The notes under the pieces were generated by a model. It saw only the letters and a list, made by a program, of their open reading frames with translations. It searched no databases and had not been told where the DNA came from. The translations under genes and the position numbers were made by a program. Shown here one piece after another: positions 36,526 to 49,200 of a stretch of DNA of 64,000 nt (its first letter is position 1; every line of letters starts with the position of its first letter). The DNA comes from Diadema setosum (Eukaryota; Echinodermata; Echinoidea; Diadematoida; Diadematidae): positions 15,336,084 through 15,400,083 of the forward strand of contig NC_092692.1 of the NCBI RefSeq assembly GCF_964275005.1, read 5' to 3'.

Positions 36526-37057
36526 ATCAAAGTGAATTTGTCCTAAATATTGCTTTCTTAAAAAATGGGAAATAAGGAGGGTAGCGGAGAGTTTAATTAT
36601 TGTTATGTCGTACCCTGTTCTTGCCCTTAATCTGTGACCAGTCACTGAAGGCTTTCTTTGCTATAGGATAACGTGACAGCTCGCTTTAAGCAAAATACAA
36701 CAAATAAAGTTTTAGTATAGTGGGTCTAATAGTAGTAGCAGTAATAATACACTGTTGGTCAAAAAGGTGGAATAATTTTGTTTTGAATAAAAGTCGACCG
36801 ATTTGTTCGCATTTAAAAGGGTGTCTGTAGACAAGCTGGTATGTTATTGATTACGTAATGTTACCCCATTATTCAGATGATACTTGAACATGAGGAATGT
36901 GTTATTACGTAACGAAGTTACCTTGTGCAGACTATAAAGCCCTGTGCAGTTGAAATATTGCCTTTTTTGCTGATTTTGCACCGCATAGAGAAGGTTTATT
37001 TTTTCCAAGTTCCGTGTACTGTTAGCATTAAAAATTGGTACGGAATCCCCCTAGACT

Positions 37058-38212
37058 ATGCCTGGTCCAATGCTGACAGCAATGCGCGAGAGAGTGATAT
37101 GGCTTAGGCATGAGGGCTACAAGCAGACTCGCATAGGAGAAATCATAGGGATTTCACAGGGTGCAGTTTCTAAAATCCTTAAGCGTTATCATGAGAGAGA
37201 AAATGTACTGCCACGGAAATAACCAGGACGTCCCAGACTGATAACGAGTAGAGATGATCGCCAACTGTTGAATCTTAGCCGCAGAAACCGGAAGTTACCC
37301 GCGAGTCGTCTTCAACTCTTGTGGAGGACACATCATGGAATCAACGTCTCAAGATCAACAGTCAATTGCAGATTGATGCAACATGGCTACCAAGCACGAT
37401 GATTGGTTAGATGTCCACGCCTGACGGTTCGCCACGGGGTAGCTCGTCTCCTTTGGGACAGGCAGCACAGGACGCTTCAACGGGGACATTACCAACACGT
37501 TATCTTCGTGGACGAGAGCCAGTTCATCCTTAACCGTAGAGATGGGAGACAACGAGTTCGTCGACTAGCTGGGGAAAGCCTTCGGGATGACTGTGTCTAC
37601 GAGACAACCCAAGGTGGAGGAGGCCCATGTTCTGGGCCGGAATCCATTACGGAGGAAAGACGCCACTAGTGGTGCCGGATGGCGCCACTAGTGGCGTTTA
37701 CTTATCTAGTGAACGCCACTGTCTGCAGGGAGTTACTGGAGTTCCACTGCCTTCCATATGAAAGACATGTGTATGGATTCAATTTCCGACTGCAGGGTGA
37801 TAACGCTAGACCGCATAAGACAGCTGTAGTTAGAGAATTGCTAGAAGTAGAGGGGGTTGAGCAGTTGCCATGGCCAGCTTGTTCGCCAGATATGAACCCA
37901 ATAGAACATGCATGGGATGCCCTAGGCCGAGCCATCAACGGCAGAGAGGTCATTCCTCAAAATCTGCAGGAGTTGGCAGCTGCGTTGAGGAAAGAGTGGG
38001 AAGCCATACCTGTCGACGTTATCAACAACCGGGTGGACAGCATGCCACAACGTCTACGCGCTCTGATTCATGCTAGGGGTGGATATACCCGGGGTGGACA
38101 TACCGGAAATGTCCATCCCCAATGTGAAATCTTAAGAACAATGACTAAATTTGATGGGAACTTGTCAATGGAATCACAATACAAGTTATCTGGAAAATTG
38201 AGTGACGTTTAA
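37058..38212 (+). pseudogene. Tc1 transposase, decayed (DD34E)
   Basis: Begins MPGPMLTAMRERVIWLRHEG with a helix-turn-helix (RIGEIIGISQGAVSKILKRY). The first catalytic Asp is in IFVDESQF and the second in QGDNARPH. The Glu is in SPDMNPIEHAWD, 34 residues after the second Asp, which is the Tc1-type DD34E signature. There are two early in-frame stops (near 37220 and 37402) and a frameshift around 37620-37680, so it is inactive. The last 177 codons stay open. Confidence 0.88.
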
Positions 38213-38399
38213 AACAAATATTCTGTTGATAAAGTTTCTTCTGTTATATCATCAATGTTTTTTCATGCCTATAGTTTATAATGATTTAGACATGCACTAG
38301 TTAAAAATCACTGTGAAAGTGTGTAAGCGGCATGATCACAAAGTCAAGTGATTGATATACATCAAACATATTATTTTCCAAGCACATTGAAATAGATAT

Positions 38400-39600
38400 T
38401 TATGCTGTTTAGTAACTCTTTAGATAGCCTCCCGGGCAATATAACATTTGATACTACTCCCTTAGAAGAAGTTTCTACCTTTAAATTTCTTGGTGTTTGC
38501 GTTGATAACAAGCTATCATGGAGGAATCATGTTGATAACATATGTAAAATTATTTCACGTAACACTGGCGTAATGAACAGATTAAAATATTATCTTCCTT
38601 CATCTGCATTATTAACTCTTTATTCTAGTTTGATACTACCTTATTTAAACTACGGGATCCTTGCTTGGGGTAATACATATCAGATATTACTTGATAAACT
38701 TTTTTTATTGCAAAAGAAAGCGCTCAGAATTGTTTTTAACCTAAATACTCGAGAACATACAGATCCTTTGTTTTTTTTTTACCATAAAATACTAAAAATA
38801 AGAGATTTGCATGTGTTTCAACTTGGCTAGTTCATGTTTGATTATAACAGCAACTTTTTACCCAAAATATTTCACGACTCATTTCATCGAAACAGTCATG
38901 TACATAACTATCCTACCCGACGATCCGACGAATTCCATCTTCCATTAATGAGAACCGCACATGCCCAAAATACATTTCTTTATACCGGACCCAGACTTTG
39001 GAATAATCTAGATAATAGCTTAAAAGATTCCCCCAAATTCCTCACATTTAAATACAAATTCAGAAAACACTTATTATCTACTTATAATTCTAGATAATTT
39101 AAATTGCTTTAATTCATGCTTGAGGTTTCACCTGTCCTGATGTCGCAGCATTTGGAGTGTTCTGTGTGCAGACCTCTCTTCTCTCTTCTATCCTCTTCCT
39201 TTCTGTCTTTTGTTCTTCGTAGACTTGTATTGTTATTGTCTTCTCTCTTCTCGGTACTACCTCGCGTCTTATATGCGTGTGGGTAACTGAATGTCTGTAC
39301 GAGTGTGTCGTCCTTGTCATATTTTCCCGGTACACGCAGTTCAATGAACACTGTCTGGGCATTAGCATTGATACTCTATTTTTATTTCTTATAATTGCCG
39401 AAGCCAGCGTATCTCAAAATAACTATATTTTTACAAATGACCTAAGTAATTTATATCTAATACAATAGCTGTAAAAAAAACCAACAACCTTGAATAATAT
39501 ATTGTTTACTCATTATTATTATCTAGCGATCCACGTCCCACAAGCTTTCCTTTTTAGTGGATCGCTATTTGCCATAATTGAAGTTATTTTCCGAACGCTC
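38400..39600 (+). mobile_element. CR1/L2-like LINE (plus), 5'-truncated, inside Tc1
   Basis: Codons from 38402 encode FKFLGVCVDNKLSWRNHVD, SLILPYLNYGILAWGN, NYPTRRSDEFHLPL and LYTGPRLWNNL, the LINE C-terminal domain, broken by a single TAG at 38828-38830. The 3' UTR carries CACAAGCTTTCCTTTTTAGT at 39539. Its 3' end continues after the inserted minus-strand LINE, at about 43015-43212. Confidence 0.82.
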
Positions 39601-42600
39601 ACGAAGTATTTCATTTCATTTTCATTTCATTTTATTTTATTCTTCTCCTCTTTCCAACAGAACATAACACAGTATAAATTAGGAATCATATCACAATCGT
39701 GTACATACATCTTGCAAATGATATCAAATGATACAATAATAAAGTTACATGCATGTATACGCAAAAAAAAAAATACAAGGTTATGTTTCAGTTGGAAAAA
39801 AAAAGAACTGAGAGGTCCACTAAAAAGCAAGCTTGTAGATTGTGAACCCCTCAAGAAAAATCTAATGAAATACTTATTTGCATATGCTTAGCACAAGTAT
39901 AATTTAAGACAAGACGGAACAAAATAGGAGACACACAGTAACATGACACGACTCGACAAAATAGATGGAAAAATGGAAGGAAGGAAGGAAAGAAGAAAGA
40001 GAATGCCTACACGCTGATCAAGGAAACGAAAGAGGGAAACGAAAGAGGAAATTGAAGAGGGAATTGAAGAGGTGCTTCAAGCAGCTGGTGGCTGCATACA
40101 GCCGTGCAGAGATTATGATGGCTATTTCATTATAATAAATTCAGAGATTAATTGATTGATGGTTGGATGATGAACCCTGTGGTTGTTGGGACTTGGTTAA
40201 TAAAAGCGAAAAATCAGAGAGGGTTTAAGAGAAAGGATTTCAACTTCCGCTTAAAAGAATACAAAGAGGGAGAATTTTTCATTTCGCAACTTAATGAATT
40301 CCAGAATCTAGGGCCTGTGTATATAAATGTATTCTGAGCCAATAACGTTCTCAGAAGGGGTAAATGAAACTCAAAAGATTGCCTGGTGGGATAATTATGG
40401 AAAAACGGATTCCTTGTAAACATTGAATTGAATATACAGGGAAGTGCATTTGCGTTGAAATTAAACATAAACTGTCCAAGTTGAAAAAAATACAAATCTT
40501 TAATTTTTAAAATCTTATATTTAGTGAATAATGGATCTGTATGGGAACGTGGCGGGACGCCACAAATAACACGAAGTGCCCTTTTTTGTAATAACAGTAG
40601 TCTATCCAATAAAGTTTGATGAGCGCTACCCCATGCTAAAAGACCGTAATTAAGATAAGGTAAAATTAAAGAGAAATACAACGTCAGCAAAGAAGGCAAT
40701 GGAATATGAAACTTAAGTCTATTAATGATACCAATATTACGTGAAATTATTGTACTAATGTTAATAATATGTGGCCTCCATGATAATTTATCGTCTACTG
40801 TAATCCCAAGGAATTTTATATGAGATACGCGTTCTAATTGGGTCTCATCAAAAATAATCTCTTTACGTAAGGCTTCTATAGAATTGCTAAATTACATATA
40901 TTTAGTTTTCAAAAGATTAAGAGATAGCTCTTATCCACTGGGTCACTTTTTTTCAATTCGGAATTAACAATGTGCACGAGTTTATCTGGATTTTGATGTG
41001 AAAAGAAAATATTTGAATCATCAGCAAAAAGTATAAATGACAACACGTCGGATGATCTGCAAAAATCATTAATATAAATGATAAAAAGTAAAGGTCTTAA
41101 TAAGCTACCCTGTGGGACGCCACACTTAATGAATTCGAGACTTGAAACGTTCCCGTTCAGAGATACGTATTGTTTGCGGTTTTGCAGGTAGCTCCTGAAC
41201 CACTCCAAGGCCTTCCCCCTTATTCCATAGTGAGACAACTTGTGAAGTAAAATTTCATGATTTATTGTATCGAAGGCCTTGGAGAAGTCCAGGAATATAC
41301 CAATAAGATGAGAATGATTATCAATAGTATGCGCTGCGTGATCGATAAACTTCAAAAGGGCATGAATGGTACTGTGTTTCTGACGAAACCCAAATTGAGA
41401 ATTTGTAAAAACATTATGAAAAGTTAAAAAATTAATCGTTCTTTTAAATATCAATTTTTCCAAAATTTTAGATAAAGATGAAAGCAAAGAAATGGGCCTG
41501 TAATTACTCATATCAGAACCAACTCCTTTTTTGAATAAAGGGAAAACCTTAGCTATTTTCATAAAATCAGGAAAAACACCACATGATATAGATCTATTAA
41601 AAATATGTGAAAGTGGATCAGCGATTGAAAATATAATTCCCTTTAAAATAAAATTACTTATGTCATCGTAACCAGCACTTCGCTTGTCATTCATTGCAGT
41701 AACAATATCAATAATTTCATATTTCGTAATTGGAACAAAAAAATAGAACTTGAGTTAGATTGACCTAAAAATGTTGAAAAATGCGTATTTGACTGTGGTA
41801 TCCTTTTTGCCAAATTCTCCCCAATCATTGAAAAATAAGAATTAAATATATTAGCTATTTCACTTGAATCTTCATATATTTTGTTATCATATCTTATTTT
41901 TGTAATATTTGATTTCTTTTTTGATATATTCATGGCCTGGTTCAAAATCTTCCATGTATTCTTCATATCATGTCTATATTTTTCTAACTGAAACATATAA
42001 TATTTCCTCTTTTCCAACCGTATAATCTTGGTTAAAGTATTTCTATAGGAAGTGTATTTTTCTTCTGACTTCTCAGTTTTTTTCATTTTAAATTTATAAT
42101 ATAACCTATTTTTCCTGTTAATTGAACGAAGAAGAGATTTTGATATCCATGGAAATCTGGGGGATGTTTTATAATCAACTAACTTATCTTTTGATTTAGG
42201 TATATATTCATCTCAATGATTATTAATTATCCCTGAAAAATTATTAAATGATATATTAACATCATCACTATCATAAACACTAGACCAATCAGCCCTATCA
42301 GCCCTATCTAAGCTGGTGTAGCTCTTCGTCTGGTTGGAGAAAAACCAAACTTATTAACCGAATACCCGAGATCAAAACATGCTATAATAGGGAAATGATC
42401 GGACATATCGGATAAAATTATAGAAGAGTTTAACATTTGCAAAACATTAGTGAAAATATTATCAAGAAGGGTGGCGGAATGATTTGTAACGCGTGTGGGT
42501 TTCGAAATCAATGGCAAAAATGAGGCTGACAAAAATATTTCAAAAAATTCTTGTGACGTATTATCATCATTTTTAATCAAATCAATATTAAAATCACCCA

Positions 42601-43015
42601 TTATAAACATATTTTTATTAACCAAAAGGGGATTTTTTAATAAATTTATAACGCAACCCAAAAAATCTTTAGGATTAGAACTTGGGGGTCTATAAACAAT
42701 ACCAACAATAATGTTTTTACTTTGCGGAATGGAAATTTCCACAAACAAAGACTCTATACTATCATTCATTATTTCTAATTCATCACAAACAGTAAACTCA
42801 AATTTCTGTGATAAATAAAAAGCAACCCCACCGCCCGTCCTATTCACTCTATCATTAACGATTTCAGTTACGTTTCAGTTAAACCTATTACAGAAATTTG
42901 TTTCTTCATTTGGTTACATAATAATATCTGTAAATCATCAAAATGCTTATTTATACTCCTAATGTTCAAATGTAACAAAGAAAATGTACTTTCTGAAAAA
43001 CTTTTGAACTACTAC
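39600..43015 (-). mobile_element. CR1/L2-like LINE (minus), near full-length ORF2, nested
   Basis: Read on the minus strand it has an apurinic-type endonuclease (LHLNIRSINKHFDDLQ, GGGVAFYLS, FIMGDFNIDL, SDHFPI; about 43010-42308). The reverse transcriptase follows at about 41694-40909 ([39 protein letters not shown]). The C-terminal domain is at 40699-40214 (NYPTRQSFEFHLPL). Several stops and frameshifts separate these parts. The 3' UTR ends at about 39600 in an AAATG-type tail. It is only modestly decayed and younger than the LINE it interrupts. Confidence 0.87.
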
Positions 43016-43212
43016 TACATGTATACATGCATTGTTCCTCGTAATTATTGTACATATGTTGTTGTATATGATTTATTTCGTATACTACATGAATCTTTTG
43101 TAAACGTTTGGACAATATCATTTCATGACATGTATACTTTGTATTATGTTTTGATTTTCGTTGATTGGAAATAAACTATGATTGAATTGAAAATTGAATT
43201 GAATTGAATTGA
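43015..43212 (+). mobile_element. 3' end of the plus-strand LINE, with GAATT tail
   Basis: Ends GGAAATAAACTATGATTG and then TGAATT units, as expected for the 3' terminus of the LINE whose body is at 38400-39600. Together the halves show the order of insertion. Confidence 0.68.
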
Positions 43213-43312
43213 TATGCCTGTTAAAGTTTGAGGAAAAAAAAAATATTCCACCTTTATGACCAACAGTGTAGTTCTAGAAGTATAGAGCAGCAGCATTAGT
43301 ATTGATCGAGGT

Positions 43313-43520
43313 AGTAGTAGTAGTAGTAGTAGTATCAGAGTAGTAGTAGTAGTAGTAGTGAGTGGCGGATCCAAGGGGGGGGGGGGCGCACCGGGCGCGC
43401 GCCCCCTCTTTATTTCTTGTTAAAACAAAAGAAATAAAAAGAAGAAAATGGGGTGGGGGCGTGCGCCCCCATTAATTTTGTAAAGGCGCCTCCCCTTAAC
43501 GGAATTCCTGGATCCGCCCC

Positions 43521-43565
<45 letters not shown>

Positions 43566-43593
43566 AAGTAGTAGTAGAAGTAGTAGTAGTAGT
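43313..43593. repeat. (TAG)n microsatellite containing a GGATCC-type MITE
   Basis: TAG trinucleotide runs at 43313-43360 and 43524-43593 flank an element of about 163 bp (43360-43522). The element has inverted ends AGTGGCGGATCCA and GGATCCGCCCCTGG and a GC-rich CGCGCGCCCCC core. The TAG repeat on both sides shows insertion into a pre-existing microsatellite. Confidence 0.7.
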
Positions 43594-45667
43594 ATAGCGA
43601 GTAGTGGGGGTATAAAGTATTGGTGGTATAGTGGTATAAATAGTACAATATTTGTGGTCATGGTATTTTATGGTAATAGCGGGCAAGAAGTGGCCGAGTA
43701 TTAACAAGGCACACGATTAGACCGTGATACAGCGATTCGCAACCAAACATTAAATTTTAAAAAAAAATGTGATTCGCTGACAAATGGAGAAGATTATCAA
43801 CGATGACTGTGTACAGGAATGATCAGTGAATTTTTGCTTTGCCATCCTGTGTGATACTGCTGACATAAGGATCAAAGTTCACTTGTCCACGCCTGTGTCC
43901 ACGGTGTTATTTGTGAAGATTTTGTCCCTATCTGTCTCTTTTAAGCATCAAATAATGATGGTGATGATAATGATGACGATGATGATGAATAATGATAGTG
44001 AGAATGATGATAATGATAATGATTACAACAGTGACAAAGAAGAGAATCGACACTTACATTCACAGCAAAATATTGTTATCATCATTACCGTCATCACCAG
44101 ATCACGCAAACAATGATAACGGTGATAACAAAATCGGCATTGTATAACCTTACACAGCCTGAAGTGCTAACTCCCAAAGAGAAGAGGTTATCGGGATTGT
44201 TAGTTTTAATTCATTATGTTTGAAAGGGCGGTATGTAAAAGTCAGCAGCTGAATAGAAGTCATTCCGCAGTCTGTAAATTCACTAATCATACTGCTGTGT
44301 CTTCTACGTTCTATAAAAGAAACGTCTACACATCACTTTATAAGTAAAATGAAAGTGGTCGCATGGTTACGTAGGTTTTTCTCCTTTTTTTACGATGACA
44401 GCGTTAGATGTATGACAAATCGTAATAATGAACCCATTTCCAGTTGCGCGTCAATAAACTATTTGAGTCATCTTAATCGAAAGGTCACCTGATGTTATGC
44501 TGATTGAATGGAATCACACGATCAGTTTCGTTGACTTTGATAGTCCTAAACACGTGTTGAACTACGGTGATGATCACTGGGCAGTGCTGAACAACACAGG
44601 AAGAAAATATTGCAAACAGACAGACTATTTCGCTAATTTGGTTTAGAGCTGACTTTCGATATCGCAAGCAAAGATCTGCATTTTCCAAAAGCATATGACG
44701 TTTTAAAAAGTGATACTTCCGGTAGAAACCGAAGGCAGTCATGTGCGTAACTGCTACATCCCCGCTCTACAGTACAGGATGATTTATGTGCGGAAGTCGC
44801 TGCTTTTAAAGGAGACCTCCGGATGATTTTCAGATTTTTACATTTGAAGAACTATAAATCATTTATGCTGAGGACAGAGTTTCAGAATTTGTGATAACTG
44901 GGATGAAGAATAAGAATATTTTCAAAATTTAGAACAAATTGCACTGAACAAGGATGATGACATGGCAGAGTCACCATAATGCATGAGTTGGGGCTCAAGG
45001 AAGCAGAACAAAAGAAGAAGGCATGCATAGATTATACACAGGTAAACTCGCAAGCAAGCGGTATTGCAGTGGAATTACACTGCTACATTTCTGAAATATG
45101 TGAACCTCCTATGTCATCATCCTTGTTCAGTGTAATTTGTTTGAGGTTTTTCAAGGTATTGTTTCTCTGCTCAAGAACCACAATAAATTCCACAAATCTA
45201 TACATGGAGTTGTCGATTTATATACTACATGATGTGAAATTATGAAAATCGTCTGGAATGTCCCTTTAAACATTCACTAATTTCCTACAACCAACGTAAA
45301 GATGATTTAAGCACGTGTGTGACCACGGACTTTAACATTACATGCATTACTTCTCTGGTAATGAAACTTGATCTAAGGCATGTAGATGTTATGCTAAAGA
45401 TTTGGCATGACGATACTGTTGTTTGAAATCTAATGTTTGTTCACAAATACTGTGGATACGGGGGCATTGCACATGTGAGCATCACGACACACTCGCCACA
45501 GCTCACATGCTTGCATCAGATATCTCTGTATGTCAACACTAGCCCGCACGAGACATTTTGAGCGCGATCGAGGGTAGCTTTTCGTGTGTCCTTTGAATGA
45601 ACGTGTATCACCCGATACACCTCACTAGATCATAGATCACGGACTGTCGACATCAACCAGGGACGCC
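43594..45667. other. spacer upstream of MINPP-B
   Basis: AT-rich, with a GAT/GAA-rich stretch near 43960-44030 and one MITE at 44815-45270. The last 60 bases before the ATG resemble the MINPP-C 5' flank (AGATCATAGATCA and GGACTGTCG in both), so the promoter-proximal region was duplicated with the gene. Confidence 0.5.
44815..45270. mobile_element. MITE with TTTAAAGG ends, 456 bp
   Basis: The left end is TTTAAAGGAGACCTCCGGAT; the right end read inward is TTTAAAGGGACATTCCAGAC, both leading into GATTTTCA. TTAA at each edge suggests a TTAA-targeting mobiliser. No coding capacity. Confidence 0.72.
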
Positions 45668-46246
45668 ATGATTCGCACTATTGGTCTCGTTTTCCTACTG
45701 ACATTTGTCGTCGGCGGACAGGGTAGCGGTCCGACGCCTCGCTACAGTACAAAGACGGGCTATGAAACCAGCTTCGAGCCGCAGTCTGACGAATTCGCCC
45801 GTCGAGAGCGTTACTGGCAGGCCATCGCCCAGGATGTCGGGGAGCTCTCCACAGTAGACCAGTGCCAGCCGGCCGGCGTCTACGTCGTCCATCGGCATGG
45901 TACTCGATACATGAGCGATGGCGACATCGAAGACTACAACTCCATCCTGACTCGAATGAAGACCGAGGGCGTAAACGACAACTTCGCCTACCTTCTCGAT
46001 ATCCCGGACAACCTCTACCCCATTTCGATGGAGGGCGAGCTTCACCCTGCTGGGTTTGCCGAGATGAGGGGTCTCGGGGAAAGGATCAGAGCTAGGGTCC
46101 CGGAACTCTTCAGCGGGAACGATCTCGGGAATTTCACCTTCCAGGGAACATACAGGCAGCGGACTATCGACAGCGCGTTTGGCTACATCGAAGGGCTGCT
46201 GGAAGCCGGAGCTGTGTGCAACGTCACTGGCAAAACTCCTTCTAAG
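45668..46246 (+). CDS. MINPP-B exon 1
   Basis: One hundred and ninety-three codons to TCTAAG|GTGGGC. Holds the signal peptide, RHGTRYM with presumed nucleophile His77, and [14 protein letters not shown]. Predicted N-glycosylation at NVT near the end. Confidence 0.93.
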
Positions 46247-49200
46247 GTGGGCGTGGTCTCATTTGCAAACAAATTATCAGAGTGGTATCAGAATTGAACG
46301 TAACTATTTGAGCCCCCCCCCCCCACACGAATCGTTTAAGAGAAATATATATTGGAGTGTGTATAATGTCACGAATTGTGGTTCAACTTCACTCTAAACT
46401 ACTGTGATCCTATATCGCACGGCTTACATCGACACATCTTGCAAAATATTTAGCTGCTATAACCTCACAAGTTACAGTTTGCATTACCGTAAAAATGATT
46501 ATGATTATAATTACAATGAACGTGATGTTGACCAAGATGGTGTAATTAGTAATGGTCATAACGATGGCATATTCATCATGATGAAAATGGTGTGGGAACT
46601 GTGGTGATGATAAAAATGATGCCAAAGAGGACGTTTACGCGTGACCAATGTATATGGTCAATTCAGGTATGTGCGGTTCTCTCTCAGGACGCTTTAATAT
46701 TTTCCCCTTATAATCGGCACAACCTCTTTGAAAGAAGAGATTCGTCAGGCAAAATTCTTAGAAGCAAGTTTACCAAGACATTTGAGTTGTATTGTGTATA
46801 TTTCGTGAACCATTTAAACAAGCATGACAAATTTAGAAGCACGCGGTAACAGTGTACGAATCCAATTTTGCGTTACATGGCACAGGACAATTTTGTTTAA
46901 CTTGATGATAATAACTGTCATTATAATTGGAAAAATGATGATTAAGTAGGAACTATAGTTGTCATGACAACGGCGTTTCCAATGAGAGCAACGTGCAACT
47001 GTCACTGAATATAGATGCAAAAATTTCAAAAATCAGTCTTAAGCGAAAGGAAATACTTTCTTCTATGAGAAGTACAGACCAAAAATATTAGTGTCATGAC
47101 ATTGAATGTACCCTATATAAACAAAGTTATCTAGACATGTGCTGTATTAATATGGATTTTATACGGCAGCAAAAATGTTTGACATACCAAGTCAATATTT
47201 AGATACACGAAATGTGTCCAAAGTCACCACAAAGTCGATGCAGCGGAGATTGCAGAGCATACTAAATGTGCGTTCTCCCGAACTTGTTGCTCGTGAGATT
47301 ATTGCTTTTCCAATCACTGGGATACGACCAACACAAAACACCGTCACCACCACCACCACCACTAACAAAATGTAATAGACATCTCTAATATTTAATGTGA
47401 TTTCCCTATTTAGCTGTCTCAGCACACCATCTGAGTCAGTCTATTATTGATATAAGTACTACACGTACTTTCCTACCTACCTGAAAATTATTATTCTTAA
47501 TCTCATCTTTCTTGGAGCCAGGCTATGCCTCAATTTCTTTCTTACCTCATCATCCCCCTCTCTTTCTTTATTTATTGTTTTCGAGTTTGTATGTGCGTTT
47601 GTTTGTTTGTTTGTTTGTTTGTTTTTACAGAAATACATAATACGAAGAAATGAAATTTGTGCATAGATTGGTTATGTATAGACGCGATTGAGATGGGTGA
47701 TGACAACTCAGAGTAAACTCAGAAAATATAAATCCTGGTTGATGTCTTATTAATCTGTGAGGTCAAGAAACAGCGGGACAAGCGGGCAATATCAGCAGGC
47801 TTTTTTAATGCACGTGAGATAATGGAATGGTGTTCATGCCAGTGTCTGTGTATCGAGAAGGTTTGTTCCCTGACCAGAAGCGTATTTACATTGTATACTG
47901 AGGCGATGTGTGGTGCTGTGTCTTGGCCATTCGTCTTTGTTAGTCAACCATCTATCCCAGTCAGTTATTCGTTTTCATTTGTTTTCATTTCCTCTCATTT
48001 TCTGCATTCGATCTCCTTTGTCTATCGTGATTATTGTGTTCTGTAAGTGTGATGGGATAAGGTTTCTCTCTTGGTATGCTTCCTGTCTGTGCTATGTCAC
48101 ACAATATGTTTTCTTTGTAATTGATCCATGTGAAAGTCGTCAATGGCATAATGGGATATCACCCACAATAACAATACCACGCAGCTGCTGACGACTAAGC
48201 TCTTTCTTTCTTTACTTTGACCAAGATGTCTATGCGAACGAAATAGTATTCAAATCTCTTATACAAACAGGAGCCCATATCGCGTAAACAATCCAACCAT
48301 GCATCTGATTAATAAAAATTCATGTTCAAGCGTATTGGATTTGCTCTCCCCCCCTCTCTCTCTCTGTATGATATTTATAGGATGATTATTGCATTGTTGT
48401 GGAATTAACCTCGTTGTAAAATGAACTGAATTGGATTGAATTGAATCGAATATGCCACATAAGTATAGAAAAACCGTATCTAGTTTTACCGGTGGCAGTG
48501 CTCCCATCAGTGATAAGAATTCCGTGTATCACATCAAGAACATGCTAGCTTGCTTTCATTTGAAAACTGCAGGACACAGTGACATGTCGAAATATGACCA
48601 CTGGTGATGTCGAAGTCGTGGTCATCGACCACATCGAGGAAGGTAGGGAGGACAGGGTGCTGAAATTCTACGAGTACTGCGACAAGTTCATCGTGACCGT
48701 CGACGAAAACGACACGGCCGTCATCGAGAACACGAAGTACGGGCGTGGCTCCGAGATGGCAGCGGTTTATCAGAGCGTGGTGACCAAGCTAGCACCGACT
48801 GGGTCTTCCACGCCCTTCAATATGACCATAGGTAAAGCGCATCGTCTCGTATCCTCTTCTTTTCTCCTACTCCTTTCAATACGTTGTCGTTTTTGACACT
48901 TGAACCTATTCGCTATTGTAGTCTGAACAAACTCACGCTGATATCGATTTCGGTTATCTACGCAATTGTCTATTGTGTACTTGAAAAGAGGTTTTCAACG
49001 TCCATTAATGTTGGTATACCTTTCACACAATATGCACAGGTCTGCACGTGCACCAGCAGTCTCATTTTGCACAATACTTAATTATGTGGTACACGTGATG
49101 TTCGCCCGACCGTTATTAAGAAATATGACGTGTGAATAGGCCTACAGATGGAGTGAAAGTAGATTTCATTCGATGAGCTACTTGATGATTAGTTGTAACT

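Larger units (their letters stand above)
36750..43268 (+). mobile_element. Tc1-family DNA transposon split by nested LINEs
   Basis: The left TIR CACTGTTGGTCAAAAAGGTGG at 36750 matches the right TIR, read inward from 43268 as CACTGTTGGTCATAAAGGTGG. TA lies at both edges (36748-36749 and 43269-43270), the Tc1/mariner target. The full span is 6.5 kb, but Tc1 elements are normally 1.2-2 kb. The excess is a plus-strand CR1/L2-like LINE that is itself interrupted by a minus-strand one. Confidence 0.85.

Noticed and set aside
43410-43661. Poly-Leu / poly-Thr / poly-Ser frames
   Set aside because: Translations of the TAG/CTA microsatellite.
45695-46045. Minus-strand 116-codon frame in MINPP-B exon 1
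   Set aside because: Antisense shadow of a GC-richer coding exon; similar shadows occur in A and C.
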